A stretch of 64,000 nt of DNA from Frigoribacterium sp. Leaf8 (GCF_001421165.1 NZ_LMKB01000005.1:607631-671630), one strand, 5' to 3'. Shown: positions 15,638 to 24,830, counted from the stretch's first letter. The notes: a model not told the origin generated them from the sequence alone. Numbers and translations are program-made.

Positions 15638-16785
15638 ACACCCCTGCCCCTCGACTGAAGGTCTTGACCGTCGTCGGCACGCGACCCGAGATCATCCGTC
15701 TCTCCGCCGTCATCAAGCGTCTCGACCAGCACGTCGACCACGTCCTCGTGCACACCGGTCAGAACTACGACTACGAACTCAACGAGGTGTTCTTCGAAGA
15801 CCTCGGGTTGCGACGGCCCGACCACTTCCTCGAGGCCGACACGAGCAGCCTCGGCGCCGTCCTCGGCTCGATCCTGGTCAAGACCGAGCAGGTTCTTCTC
15901 GCAGAGAAGCCCGACGCGATGCTGATCCTCGGAGACACGAACAGCAGCATCTCGGCCGTGATCGCCAAGCGGATGAAAGTCCCCGTCTTCCACATGGAGG
16001 CCGGCAACCGGTCGTTCGACGAGAACGTCCCGGAAGAGACCAACCGGCGGCTCGTGGACCACGTGGCCGACTACAACCTCGTCTACACCGAGCATGCCCG
16101 CCGCAACCTCCTCGCCGAGGGCCTGCACCCTTCGCGCATCCGCCTCACCGGCTCGCCGATGAAGGAGGTGTTGGCCCAGAACGCCGACGGCGTCGCCGGC
16201 AGCACGGTGCTCGCCGACGAGCATCTGGAGGCAGACGGTTACTTCTTGGTCAGCCTGCACCGTGAGGAGAACGTCGACCATGCCGGTCGTCTGGCCTCCA
16301 TCTTGCGAGGACTCAACGACGTCGGTGTCCGGTACGACCTCCCCGTCCTCGTGTCGACCCACCCGCGGACGAGGAAACGGCTCGAGGAGTTGGGTGAATC
16401 CTTCGAGCGGCTGGTGTTCCACAAGCCGTTCGGATTCCACGATTATCTGGCCCTGCAGGCGTCGGCCCGGCTCGTTCTGTCGGACAGCGGAACGATCGCC
16501 GAGGAATCTTCCCTCATGGGGTTCAGAGCGGTGACCCTGCGTGACGCCATCGAGCGTCCGGAGGCCGAGGACACGGGCAGCATCATCCTGACCGGCACCA
16601 CGTCCTCGGGCATCCAGAGGGCCGTCGACTACGTGCTGCAGGGTTCGTCAACCGGAGCGGTGCCCACCGATTATCAGATCGACGACACCTCTCACCGCGT
16701 TCTGGGGAACATCTTGTCGTCCCTTCCCTCTCACCACGCACGGACGGGAATCCGGACTTCGGCCCGCGAGGCAGAAAGCAACTGA
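15634..16785 (+). CDS. capG: UDP-L-FucNAc-forming 2-epimerase (WecB family)
   Basis: A 383-residue non-hydrolysing UDP-sugar 2-epimerase, CapG/FnlC/WbjD branch, catalysing the last step to UDP-L-FucNAc. Family landmarks are VVGTRPEIIRLS near residue 14, HTGQNYDYELNEVFF, LGDTNSSISA, HMEAGNRSFDENVPEETNRR (Asp/Glu catalytic pair and substrate loop), and SLHREENVD near residue 208, followed by LSDSGTIAEESS. GNRSFDENVPEE, rather than WecB's GLRTGN, fits the L-FucNAc branch. ATG 15634 overlaps the capF stop by four bases. Confidence 0.9.
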   Translation: MNTPAPRLKVLTVVGTRPEIIRLSAVIKRLDQHVDHVLVHTGQNYDYELNEVFFEDLGLRRPDHFLEADTSSLGAVLGSILVKTEQVLLAEKPDAMLILGDTNSSISAVIAKRMKVPVFHMEAGNRSFDENVPEETNRRLVDHVADYNLVYTEHARRNLLAEGLHPSRIRLTGSPMKEVLAQNADGVAGSTVLADEHLEADGYFLVSLHREENVDHAGRLASILRGLNDVGVRYDLPVLVSTHPRTRKRLEELGESFERLVFHKPFGFHDYLALQASARLVLSDSGTIAEESSLMGFRAVTLRDAIERPEAEDTGSIILTGTTSSGIQRAVDYVLQGSSTGAVPTDYQIDDTSHRVLGNILSSLPSHHARTGIRTSAREAESN

Positions 16786-17912
16786 TGACGGAACGCGAAC
16801 GAAAACCACGCGTGGCTGTCATCTGCCAGGTCATGGCTCATTATCGAGAGGCGGTTCACAAACAACTCGACGAGAGCAGCGAGTTGGACTTCGTGTTCGC
16901 TTCAGACCCTGACGGATCTCACTACGCCCTCAAGACGATGTCTCCGGATGGACTCCGGGAACACCTCGTGCTCAAGAACCGCTATTGGGGCCGAGCTACA
17001 TGGCAGTCCGGCGTCACCCGCATGGCTTTGTCGAAGAGGTACGACTCGTACATCTTCACGGGCGACGTATCGGTCCTGAGCACGTGGGTGGGTGCAATCG
17101 TCGCCCGCTTGCGCGGGAAGCCTGTCCTGTTCTGGACAATCGGGTGGCATCGCCCGGAGGGGGGCATGAAATCGCTCGTTCGACTGGCGTTCTATCGGCT
17201 AGCCACCCGTCTGATGGTCTACGGCAACACCGCGAAGCGACTCGGGGCTGCTGCCGGCTACCCGGAGGACCGCATCACCGTGATCTACAACAGCGTCGGG
17301 CAGGTACCCATCCGTTCTGACGAGCAGGGCGCAGTGCCGACTCATCGCGTGGTCAACGTAGGAGCCATTGCGAGACTGAAGAGTGCCAAGCGCTTCGACC
17401 TCTTGCTTCACGCGGCCTCCGAGCTGACCCGAAGCGGGACTCCCGTACGCGTCACTCTAGGAGGTGAGGGGCCTGAGCACCGCCCTCTCTACGATCTGGC
17501 CGCAGACCTCGGAGTCGACCTCACGCTCACCGGCCCGGTCTACGGTGCAGAGGACACGAAGGTCTTCTACGACTCACTCGACGTGACCGTCATCCCCACC
17601 TACGCCGGTCTCAGCATCATCCAGAGCCTCGGCCATGGCGTTCCCGTCGTGACGGACGATGACGTCTATGGCCAGGGGCCCGAGTGGGAAGCGGTCACGA
17701 ATGAGACCGGGGGCATCTTTGAACACGGCGACATCGCATCATTGGTGAACGCACTGGCACGTGTCATGAGTCGAGTCACGGCAGATCGATCAGGTGTTGC
17801 CGCTGCATGCCTGGCCGAAGTCGAGGAGCGATGGACGGCCCGATCACAAGCGGGCCGGATACTCGAGGCGATCCGAGACGAGTGGGACGTGAAGTCTCCC
17901 AGCGCCAAATGA
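16785..17912 (+). CDS. Glycosyltransferase, GT4 family
   Basis: A GT-B type transferase of 375 residues. The N-terminal half has VAVICQVMAHYREAVHKQL and KPVLFWTIGWHRPEGG. The C-terminal half carries the GT4 features VNVGAIARLKSAKRFDLLLHA, GGEGPEHRPLYDLA and the acceptor/donor E-x7-E equivalent, which here is altered to PTYAGLSIIQSLGHGVPVV; the first Glu is not present in the usual position. The sugar transferred cannot be inferred. Third-position GC is visibly lower here than in the preceding genes (more A/T-ending codons), the first gene of a less GC-rich block that runs to about 23.7 kb. ATG 16785 overlaps the capG stop by one base. Confidence 0.8.
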   Translation: MTERERKPRVAVICQVMAHYREAVHKQLDESSELDFVFASDPDGSHYALKTMSPDGLREHLVLKNRYWGRATWQSGVTRMALSKRYDSYIFTGDVSVLSTWVGAIVARLRGKPVLFWTIGWHRPEGGMKSLVRLAFYRLATRLMVYGNTAKRLGAAAGYPEDRITVIYNSVGQVPIRSDEQGAVPTHRVVNVGAIARLKSAKRFDLLLHAASELTRSGTPVRVTLGGEGPEHRPLYDLAADLGVDLTLTGPVYGAEDTKVFYDSLDVTVIPTYAGLSIIQSLGHGVPVVTDDDVYGQGPEWEAVTNETGGIFEHGDIASLVNALARVMSRVTADRSGVAAACLAEVEERWTARSQAGRILEAIRDEWDVKSPSAK

Positions 17913-19144
17913 AGACCTCAGGGCTACTGACGAATCGATTTGCGAGACAGTTCACAGCCGTCCTCAGCGGGTATGTCGGAAGCGCAATCATCCGTGCTGT
18001 CGCACTCGTTCTTCTCGCGCGGCTTGCTCTGCCGGACGATTTCGGATTCTTCTCGTCAGTGGCGGCTGCCATCGTGATCGCTCAGGCCATGACCGATCTG
18101 GGCCTGGCAAAGCTGATCTTGCGGGAACACAGCGCGAGGGTGGATCACGCCCTCGTGTCGGCGGCGCTGCGGACGAATTCACGCCTCTCGGCACTGCTGG
18201 CTCTGCTCCTGATCATCATGTTGCTGGGAGCCGGCTTGACCGCCGATTCGCGCTTCCTCTATCTGTTGCCCTTGGCCGTCGCTGCCGCTGCGGAGAAGAA
18301 CGCGGATACGTTCTTGAGCATCGCCCTTGCCAACCAGCAGGCGTCCGTGAACACGACGAACATCATCCTGCGTCGCACCCTGTCTCTCCTCGTGTTCGTC
18401 TCCGCCACGTCACTCGGGCTTGATCCACTTTTCGCCTTTTCGGCTGGAGAGATGCTGGCTGCTTTGGTTTCTGCCGTCCTGGCTCGTCGTTACGCGTCCT
18501 CCAGGGTGCAGCCGGCGACCTCAGTTCCCTTCCGACTCGTGTTCCGAGCAGGGTTGCCGTTCTGGCTCAATTCGATGGCCGTCCAAGCCCGAAACTTCGA
18601 CGTCCTGATGACCTCCGCGGTCTCGGGTACCACCCAAGCGGGGTTCTACGCGTCAGCGACCCGCCTGACGGGCCCTCTTCAGCTCGTTGCGAGTGCGGCG
18701 GCGACAGTCCTTCTCCCGTTCGCAACGAGAAGCACGGCCCGGCTCAGGATGGTGCACGCTTCGCTCGTCTTCCTGGCCGTCACGAGCATTGCTTATGTCT
18801 CGCTGGCGCTGCTCGTACCGTACGTCGTGCCGCTCGTTCTCGGAGACGCCTACGTTCCATCGATCCTCGTCATCCAGATCGTGCTGATCGGCTTGCCTTT
18901 CGCGTCCCTGACCGCGCTGTTGACCTCGGCTCTCCAGGGCTGGGGCCTGGCGAGGATGGCTGCGGTCGTCGCGATCGGCTTCACCATCGTCTGTTTGGCA
19001 GGGGTCTTCTCCGGGGCGTCACTGAACGGCGCCGTCGGCGCATCGATCGGCTTGACCATCGCCTACGTGTTACAAGCCATCGCAATAGTGCTGCTTGCAC
19101 TCCGACACACATCCACCGCCCCCACCACGGAAAGTGACCGATGA
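17909..19144 (+). CDS. Wzx-type polysaccharide flippase (MOP superfamily)
   Basis: A 411-residue polytopic membrane protein with about 12 hydrophobic segments. The first polar segment and helices (FARQFTAVLSGYVGSAIIRAVALVLLARLALPDDFGFFS) have the amphipathic start and PxxFG motif of O-antigen/teichoic flippases, and AGLPFWLNSMAVQARNFDVLM begins the second half of the fold. It would move the undecaprenyl-linked repeat unit across the membrane for polymerisation. ATG 17909 overlaps the preceding stop; an upstream frame extension to 17807 only duplicates coding sequence of the previous gene. There are no soluble domains. Confidence 0.85.
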   Translation: MKTSGLLTNRFARQFTAVLSGYVGSAIIRAVALVLLARLALPDDFGFFSSVAAAIVIAQAMTDLGLAKLILREHSARVDHALVSAALRTNSRLSALLALLLIIMLLGAGLTADSRFLYLLPLAVAAAAEKNADTFLSIALANQQASVNTTNIILRRTLSLLVFVSATSLGLDPLFAFSAGEMLAALVSAVLARRYASSRVQPATSVPFRLVFRAGLPFWLNSMAVQARNFDVLMTSAVSGTTQAGFYASATRLTGPLQLVASAAATVLLPFATRSTARLRMVHASLVFLAVTSIAYVSLALLVPYVVPLVLGDAYVPSILVIQIVLIGLPFASLTALLTSALQGWGLARMAAVVAIGFTIVCLAGVFSGASLNGAVGASIGLTIAYVLQAIAIVLLALRHTSTAPTTESDR

Positions 19145-19899
19145 TGATCGAACGCGTTCGTGTGAGCGTGTGCATGGCTACGTTCAACGGTGCCCTGTAC
19201 CTGACGGAGCAGATCGAGTCCATTCTGAGACAGTTACAGGCCGGGGACGAACTCGTCGTCGTGGACGATGCCTCGACGGACGAGAGCGCTCAGATCGTCG
19301 CCTCGTTCGGCGACGCTCGCATTCGCCTCATGGTCAACGAGCACAATGCCGGCCACGTTCGCACCTTCGAACGAGCTCTCGCAGCTGCATCCGGGGACGT
19401 CCTCATGTTGAGTGATCAAGACGACGTCTGGGCCGAGGGTCGTGTCGCCTACCTGCTCCATGAACTCGAGGGGGTGGGCATGGTCGCCTCGAACTTCGAC
19501 CATGTGTCTCTCGCCAGTGGAGAACCTTCCGAGCGCCGACTGAAAGCCTCGTCATCCACTGTGGGCGATCTCGTGGGCCTGGCCCTCGGCAGACGACCCT
19601 ATTACGGCTGCACGATGGTCTTCACAAGGGAATTCATCACCCTCGCGCTCCCCTTCCCGCCGGCGACCCAGGCGCATGACCATTGGCTCGCCATCTTGGG
19701 AATCGTGAGTCGCAGCCTGAGGCACGCACCCGAAGTGACCGTCCATCGCCGGCTACACGACGGCAACCTGTCGCCCCGCACGCGTCGAGCCTTGGGCCCG
19801 GTGGTGCACACACGGGTACGAATGGCGTCCCATGTGTTCGACGCTGCGGTGCGCCTTGTGGTCGTCGCTTCCTCGAGGCTCCGACGGGAACGGACTTGA
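19141..19899 (+). CDS. Glycosyltransferase, GT2 family (rhamnosyl-type)
   Basis: A 252-residue inverting GT-A transferase. The start RVSVCMATFNGALYLTEQIESILRQL is the typical GT2 nucleotide-binding strand. DELVVVDDASTDES gives the first Asp pair, LMLSDQDDVWAEGR the DxD metal site, and AHDHWLAILG the catalytic-base region. The combination SDQDDVW...HDHWL is seen in rhamnosyltransferase-like members of O-antigen loci; the actual sugar is not known. ATG 19141 overlaps the flippase stop (ATGA). Confidence 0.82.
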   Translation: MMIERVRVSVCMATFNGALYLTEQIESILRQLQAGDELVVVDDASTDESAQIVASFGDARIRLMVNEHNAGHVRTFERALAAASGDVLMLSDQDDVWAEGRVAYLLHELEGVGMVASNFDHVSLASGEPSERRLKASSSTVGDLVGLALGRRPYYGCTMVFTREFITLALPFPPATQAHDHWLAILGIVSRSLRHAPEVTVHRRLHDGNLSPRTRRALGPVVHTRVRMASHVFDAAVRLVVVASSRLRRERT

Positions 19900-19900
19900 C

Positions 19901-21172
19901 ATGACCTTGGTTCTCGCATTCCTCGCCGTTCTCGGGATAGCCACCGCTTTCCTCCTCCCGAAGAGGGCCGTCGCGTTCGCACTCGGAGTCATCTTGCCGA
20001 TCGACTTCATCTCCGGCGTCAACCCGACGTACCTCGATGCTTCGCGCTACGGGCTTCTCATCATCCTGTTCGTTCGAACCCGCCGTGACACTTCGCGGGA
20101 CGGAAACCCGTTCGTCTTGATGTGCTTCGCCGGTCTCGTCTTCATCGGCCTGGCCTCCGTCGCAAAAGGACTCGATGGCAGTCCGGAACAACTAGTTCGT
20201 GGAATCATCGGGATACTCTCCGCGCTGGCAGGAGTACTGCTGTCTCAGAGGCGGGGGCTCCACAAGGACCTCCTGCGCGGTTTCATCCTCGGAATGGCCG
20301 CCAGCGCAGCCGACATCGCCCTCCAAGTCGCCGGCCTGCCCTTCTTCGGAATGCCCAGCGCATTCGGTTTCAGGTACTCGGGCTTCAGCTTCAACAGCAC
20401 GACCCTGGCCCCGTTGCTCGCGATCGCCGCAGTCCTGACCTTGTCCTCGTGGTTGTGGCCGCGACCGCAAGGCGGGGCACGCTTGATCGTGCTGACCTTC
20501 CGACTTGTCGTACTGGCAGTTCTCCTCGGTGGCCTCTACGAGAGCCAAGGTCGTGGTGGGGTCCTCTCACTCGCCGTGGCGGTCGGAGCCATGCTCCTGC
20601 ACAAGAGCCGCCGGAGCCGCATTCGCATCGCGCTCCTCGCGGGGCTCGGTCTCGCTGTCATGGTCCGCTTCAGGTCGCAGCTCGAGACGCTGATCCTGAG
20701 GTCCGACTCCTCGGATGTCACGACAGGCCGTGGTGACCTCAACGCGAAGGCGTGGCAGGCGTTCGTCGCAGACCCGGTCTTCGGGGCAACGCCCAACGAT
20801 CTCGAGTCCCTCAACCCGCACACTCCGTTCTTGACGTTCGCGATCGAGGCAGGCTTCGTCGGGCTGATGGTGGCTGTCCTCCTCACCGTCGCCTTGTCCA
20901 TCGTTCTGTTCAGGCGCCCGATACCGGGTGGGGGGCATGTGTTCGTCGTTCGTTGCATGGCGATCATCGTGCTCATGACTTCGCTGCTCGAGCCGGACGG
21001 CCTCTACGTCGGCTTGTCGAAGGTCTTGTTGCTCTCCATCGTGCTGGGCCAAGGCCTCATGACACCGCGGGAAGCGCCCACCCCTTCGGGCTTCGATGCG
21101 TCCCGACCAGCGAGCCCCTTCGCGACCATCATCAACAAACCCCTCGCAGGGCCTCCCTCCCGTCGTATCTGA
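19901..21172 (+). CDS. Wzy-type O-antigen/exopolysaccharide polymerase
   Basis: A 423-residue integral membrane protein with about 11 helices and no strong sequence signature except the large central extracytoplasmic loop. This shows the O-antigen ligase/polymerase style features TTGRGDLNAKAWQAFVADPVFGATPNDL and NPHTPFLTFAIEAGFVGLM (ligase-type G-R-x-x-x-W/H-x-x-x-L-E-x-G pattern). Such proteins join repeat units outside the membrane. Start ATG 19901 follows the GT2 stop by one base. It is the last gene of the forward operon; a 20-base palindrome lies 18 bases downstream. Confidence 0.8.
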   Translation: MTLVLAFLAVLGIATAFLLPKRAVAFALGVILPIDFISGVNPTYLDASRYGLLIILFVRTRRDTSRDGNPFVLMCFAGLVFIGLASVAKGLDGSPEQLVRGIIGILSALAGVLLSQRRGLHKDLLRGFILGMAASAADIALQVAGLPFFGMPSAFGFRYSGFSFNSTTLAPLLAIAAVLTLSSWLWPRPQGGARLIVLTFRLVVLAVLLGGLYESQGRGGVLSLAVAVGAMLLHKSRRSRIRIALLAGLGLAVMVRFRSQLETLILRSDSSDVTTGRGDLNAKAWQAFVADPVFGATPNDLESLNPHTPFLTFAIEAGFVGLMVAVLLTVALSIVLFRRPIPGGGHVFVVRCMAIIVLMTSLLEPDGLYVGLSKVLLLSIVLGQGLMTPREAPTPSGFDASRPASPFATIINKPLAGPPSRRI

Positions 21173-21190
21173 GGGCGTGAGGTTCGATCA

Positions 21191-21210
21191 TCGACGGTGA
21201 TCACCGTCGA
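21191..21210. terminator. Palindrome between convergent operons, probable bidirectional terminator
   Basis: TCGACGGTGATCACCGTCGA is a perfect 20-base palindrome in the 79-base gap between the polymerase stop (plus) and the acyltransferase stop (minus). Convergent placement suits a shared terminator. The absence of a loop makes an operator function an alternative. Confidence 0.45.
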
Positions 21211-21251
21211 GTCACCGGCGAGGCCAAGAGCCTGCTGGCGAGGGCGGCCCG

Positions 21252-22355
21252 TCAGGACCGGAGTGAATACCGCTTCAGGCGGAGAGCGGGCTTCTCCGCG
21301 AACCACCAAGACAGCAACGCCACTGCGACCGTTGCAGCGAGCACCATCGCAACGAGGGCCTCGCCGGTGAGGAGGCGGGCGAAGCCGGTCAGGAGAACCA
21401 CGTTGATGAACACCTGGTGCCAGAGGTAAGAACTGAAACTCAGGTCGCCGACCCTGGAAGTGAAGCGCCGTAGAACGCGTGGCCCTTTCAGCCCGAGCCA
21501 AGTGGCGGAGTAAGCAAGCGGAATCGCCGCGGCAGCATTGACGAGTAGATCTGCCTGCGGCGAGATACCCAACCCGTTGATCGTGATGGCGAAGTAGAGC
21601 ACCACAGCGATCAGGGCTACATCACCACGCCAAGGAATGCTCCGCCACGTGTGGCCGATGATCATGCCGAGGGCGAAGTAGAAGAGGTACGGGGCAAAGG
21701 ACAGCCCGAACAGGAGCCAGAGGCGAGACGCCGCCGCGTTGCCACCCACAGCGGCATAGAGGAGGAGGCTGCTTATGCCGACGACCAGAACGACGGCGAT
21801 CATCCAACGCCAATTCGTCTTGGCCCGCATCTTGACCAGCAGGGGCACGACGACGTAGAAGGACACCTCGACCGGAATCGTCCACAGGCTGCTGTTGACG
21901 ATTCCGCCGCCGAAAGCGCCGACAAAGTCCGGGTTGTAGACCGGGACGAAGAAAAGGTAACTACCGACGAGCGCCAGAACCTCCCGTGGGCTGGCTGCGG
22001 TCAAGGATCCCGCAGCGGCGAGGATGAGAAGTGTTCCCGCAAGACAGATGTAGAGAGCGGGAGCGATCCTAAGGAAGCGGTTGAAGTAGAACTCGCGCCA
22101 ACGGCGGCCGGTGTCGGATGCTTTCTCCGCGGAGGCGTAGATGAGCATGCCACTCAGGATGAAGAAGAGAGGCACTCCGCCCGAAAACCACCAATTGTTC
22201 TCCCGAGTGACCCACAGGAATTGGACATCGACGTAGAAGACGACGTGATGCACCACGATGGTCAGCGCTGCGAGCAGCCGGAGGAAATCGAAGTTGTTGT
22301 CTCGGGGCAAGCCCTGTGACAATTTCGGGGCAGACGTGCCGGCAGCCACCGGCAC
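21252..22355 (-). CDS. Acyltransferase family 3 (OafA-like) membrane protein
   Basis: A 367-residue O-acyltransferase with about ten membrane helices, which moves an acetyl or similar group onto a sugar outside the cytosol. Visible signatures are NFDFLRLLAALTIVVHHV near residue 20 (with the conserved His), FFILSGMLIYAS near residue 60, and YFNRFLRIAPALY near residue 90, with the R-x-x-R-I-x-P motif. There is no SGNH domain. It probably decorates the exopolysaccharide made by this locus. It is transcribed on the minus strand after the UDP-sugar dehydrogenase gene with a 39-base gap. Confidence 0.85.
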   Translation of the reverse strand: MPVAAGTSAPKLSQGLPRDNNFDFLRLLAALTIVVHHVVFYVDVQFLWVTRENNWWFSGGVPLFFILSGMLIYASAEKASDTGRRWREFYFNRFLRIAPALYICLAGTLLILAAAGSLTAASPREVLALVGSYLFFVPVYNPDFVGAFGGGIVNSSLWTIPVEVSFYVVVPLLVKMRAKTNWRWMIAVVLVVGISSLLLYAAVGGNAAASRLWLLFGLSFAPYLFYFALGMIIGHTWRSIPWRGDVALIAVVLYFAITINGLGISPQADLLVNAAAAIPLAYSATWLGLKGPRVLRRFTSRVGDLSFSSYLWHQVFINVVLLTGFARLLTGEALVAMVLAATVAVALLSWWFAEKPALRLKRYSLRS

Positions 22356-22394
22356 CCTAGGCCACGTCTCGGAGACGGATCACGGAACAGACCA

Positions 22395-23648
22395 TCAGAG
22401 TCTTTCCACTTCTGGCCCCGTGACCACGTTCCTCGCATCGAAGACGGGGACTCCCGACGTCGACAACACATTCAGTTCGATGTCAGCGTGGTTGGTCAAG
22501 ACGATGACCAAGTCCGCTTCGTCGACCGCGGCCTCGACTGAGGGGACCCGGACGACGCCCGACGGCCATCGGTGGTCTTCGACGTGGGAGTCGAGGCCGC
22601 TCACGACGGCACCGAGACCGAGGAGGAGCTCGATGATTCGGATAGACGGCGCTTCTCTGATGTCACCAGTATTCGGTTTGTACGCGAGTCCAACGAGACT
22701 GATCCGGGCTCCTCGAACCGACTTCGATCGATCGTTCAGCATGGTCATCACCCGCTGTACCACATAATTCGGCATGTGGTCGTTCACGTCGTTCGCAAGC
22801 TCGACGAAGCGGAAATTCATACCGAGTTGCTTGCGTACCTGCCAGGAAAGGTAGCTCGGATCGACGGGAAGACAATGACCCCCCACGCCCGGGCCCGGTG
22901 TGAACTTCATGAATCCGAATGGCTTCGACGACGCTGCTTCGATGCTCTCCCAGACGTTGACTCCGAGTTGATCGGCGAAGATGGCCAACTCGTTCACGAG
23001 GGCTATGTTGACGTGTCGAAAAGTGTTCTCCAGCAACTTCGTGAGCTCGGCCTCCTTCGTACCGGACACTGGCACGGTGGTGTCCACGAGTTCGTCGTAA
23101 AAGCCCTGAACGCTCTTCAGCGAAACTGGATTCATGCCCGAGACGACCTTCGGCGTCTCCTTGAATCCCCAGACTTTATTGCCGGGGTCGATGCGCTCTG
23201 GGCTGTATCCAACGTAGAAATCTACGCCTGCTCGAAGGCCTGATCCGCTTTCGAGAATGGGAGACAGGAGTTCTTCTGTGGTGCCCGGGTAGGTCGTCGA
23301 CTCGAGAATGACCGTGACCCCAGGCCTGACGAATGGCGCCAGTGAAGCGGCTGACTTCTCGATGAAACTGAGATCGGGCAGGGAATCCCGCAACGGGGTG
23401 GGTACGGTGATGACCGCAAAATCGAAGCCCTCGACGTCATCGTATTGGGTGGTCGCCAGATAGCGACCACTGTCAAGCGCGCTGGTCAGCGTGGCATCGC
23501 TGATGTCATCGACGTACGATGTGCCCGCTTGAAGCAGTTCGATTCGATTGACGTCGAGGTCGATGCCTACGACGACGTGGCCTGCCTCGACCGCCCTCAT
23601 GGCGACCGGCAGTCCCACGTACCCCTGACCTACGATGACCGTCTTCAT
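22395..23648 (-). CDS. UDP-N-acetylglucosamine 6-dehydrogenase (WbpA-like)
   Basis: A 417-residue NAD-dependent nucleotide-sugar dehydrogenase. The N-terminal Rossmann motif is VIVGQGYVGLPVAMRA. YSPERIDPGNK near residue 160 distinguishes UDP-GlcNAc/UDP-ManNAc dehydrogenases from UDP-glucose ones. The catalytic Cys is in GVGGHCLPVDPSYLSW near residue 255, and the C-terminal domain has GLAYKPNTGDIREAPS. The product would be an N-acetylhexosaminuronic acid (GlcNAcA or ManNAcA) for the polymer. ATG 23646-23648 is preferred because AAGAGAG lies nine bases upstream. A 14-residue longer form is open but lacks a good binding site. The organism's less GC-rich composition persists in this gene. Confidence 0.87.
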   Translation of the reverse strand: MKTVIVGQGYVGLPVAMRAVEAGHVVVGIDLDVNRIELLQAGTSYVDDISDATLTSALDSGRYLATTQYDDVEGFDFAVITVPTPLRDSLPDLSFIEKSAASLAPFVRPGVTVILESTTYPGTTEELLSPILESGSGLRAGVDFYVGYSPERIDPGNKVWGFKETPKVVSGMNPVSLKSVQGFYDELVDTTVPVSGTKEAELTKLLENTFRHVNIALVNELAIFADQLGVNVWESIEAASSKPFGFMKFTPGPGVGGHCLPVDPSYLSWQVRKQLGMNFRFVELANDVNDHMPNYVVQRVMTMLNDRSKSVRGARISLVGLAYKPNTGDIREAPSIRIIELLLGLGAVVSGLDSHVEDHRWPSGVVRVPSVEAAVDEADLVIVLTNHADIELNVLSTSGVPVFDARNVVTGPEVERL

Positions 23649-23723
23649 TTTCGTGACTCTCTTTTGATCGTGACGCGACGACGCGAACACGTGCGATGCG
23701 GCGTGATTGCCAGATGAGTGCTG

Positions 23724-24773
23724 CTACTGGCTGATGGGCAGGGTGTTCAACGAGTCGTTGGCCAGGGCGGCCTTGACGGCGTCGAGGCCTGGTTGGTCGA
23801 CGTTCACGATGGACTGGCCTCCGACCGAGCCGGTGCCGGCCGTCGGGACGGTGAAGAAGTGCATCTTGGACGTGTCGATCGACCGCAGGCTGACACCGAG
23901 CGAGGCGATCGTTCCGATGTCGAATTGCTTGTCGACGGTGAGGTAGGGCGACATCGCGGTGACGAATGCCGAGACCTTGCCCGGGTCGGTCAGCGTCGAC
24001 CGGCTCAGGACCGTGTTCGCCAGGCCCTTGACGAACGCCTGTTGGTTCTTGACGCGGGTGAAGTCCGCATCGGCAAAAGCATGACGTTCCCGGACGAAGC
24101 GGAGAGCCCGGTCGCCTTCGAGCTTGTTCAGACCGGCTACGTACGAGTACTCACCGGCTGAGAACGCCTGCGGCGAGAACACGTCGACCCCGCCCAGTGC
24201 CGTGGTCATGCCCTTGAAGCCTTCGAAGTCGATGATGGCCACGTGGTCGATGCGGACGCCGAGCAGCTGCTCGACAGTCTGGACAGTCAGGGGTGAGCCG
24301 CCGTAGGCGAAGGCCGCGTTGATCTTGTTCGAGCCGTGGCCGGGGATCGGCACGTAGAGGTCGCGCATGATCGACATCACGTAGACGTTCTCGCGGTCGG
24401 CGTCGACGTGCACGAGCATCATCGAGTCGGTCCGCTGGTCCGACGACGACGGGTCGTCGATGGTCGTCGCGTCGGCCCGGGAGTCCGAACCCATCAACAG
24501 GATGTTCATCGCCCCGTCGGGTGCCGGCGCCGGACGCGTCGACTCCTCGGGGAAGGCCTGCTCGATCTTCGTCGCGTTGTCGTTGAACGAGTTCGCCAGC
24601 CGCGACGCGTAGACGCCGCCCACGACCCCGACGATCACGATGACCCCCACCAGCACCGACGCCAGCGTGATCAGAGCGATGACCGGTTTCGAACGACGCC
24701 GCCCGCGCTTCTTCTGCGGCGTCGGCTCGCCACCGTCGCCTTCGTCCGGCGTCAGCGTGAAGATGTCGCTCAT
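23724..24773 (-). CDS. LytR-CpsA-Psr (LCP) family glycopolymer transferase
   Basis: A 349-residue single-pass membrane protein. The cytoplasmic N-terminus is acidic then basic (KKRGRRRSK), the helix is VIALITLASVLVGVIVIVGVVGG, and the extracellular LCP domain begins near NILLMGSDSRAD (residue 88). Further LCP landmarks are RTDSMMLVHVD, VYVMSIMRDLYVPIPG with the catalytic Arg-Asp, GSNKINAAFAYGG, and LRFVRERHAFADADFTRVKNQQ. These enzymes attach lipid-linked glycopolymers to peptidoglycan, so the product of the locus is probably wall-linked. It heads the minus-strand block, followed by the dehydrogenase 75 bases downstream. Composition returns to high GC here. Confidence 0.92.
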   Translation of the reverse strand: MSDIFTLTPDEGDGGEPTPQKKRGRRRSKPVIALITLASVLVGVIVIVGVVGGVYASRLANSFNDNATKIEQAFPEESTRPAPAPDGAMNILLMGSDSRADATTIDDPSSSDQRTDSMMLVHVDADRENVYVMSIMRDLYVPIPGHGSNKINAAFAYGGSPLTVQTVEQLLGVRIDHVAIIDFEGFKGMTTALGGVDVFSPQAFSAGEYSYVAGLNKLEGDRALRFVRERHAFADADFTRVKNQQAFVKGLANTVLSRSTLTDPGKVSAFVTAMSPYLTVDKQFDIGTIASLGVSLRSIDTSKMHFFTVPTAGTGSVGGQSIVNVDQPGLDAVKAALANDSLNTLPISQ

Positions 24774-24824
24774 GCGGCTCGCTCCCCTAGCACTCGGTCA
24801 CGGATCTCGGCCACAGCGCACCTG

Positions 24825-24830
24825 ACTATA
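24825..24830 (-). promoter_or_regulatory. Candidate -10 element of the LCP gene
   Basis: Reading the minus strand, TATAGT stands 52 bases ahead of the LCP start codon, in the only AT-rich patch of the gap. No matching -35 hexamer is evident 16-18 bases upstream. The 111-base gap 24774-24884 holds nothing else. Confidence 0.3.
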
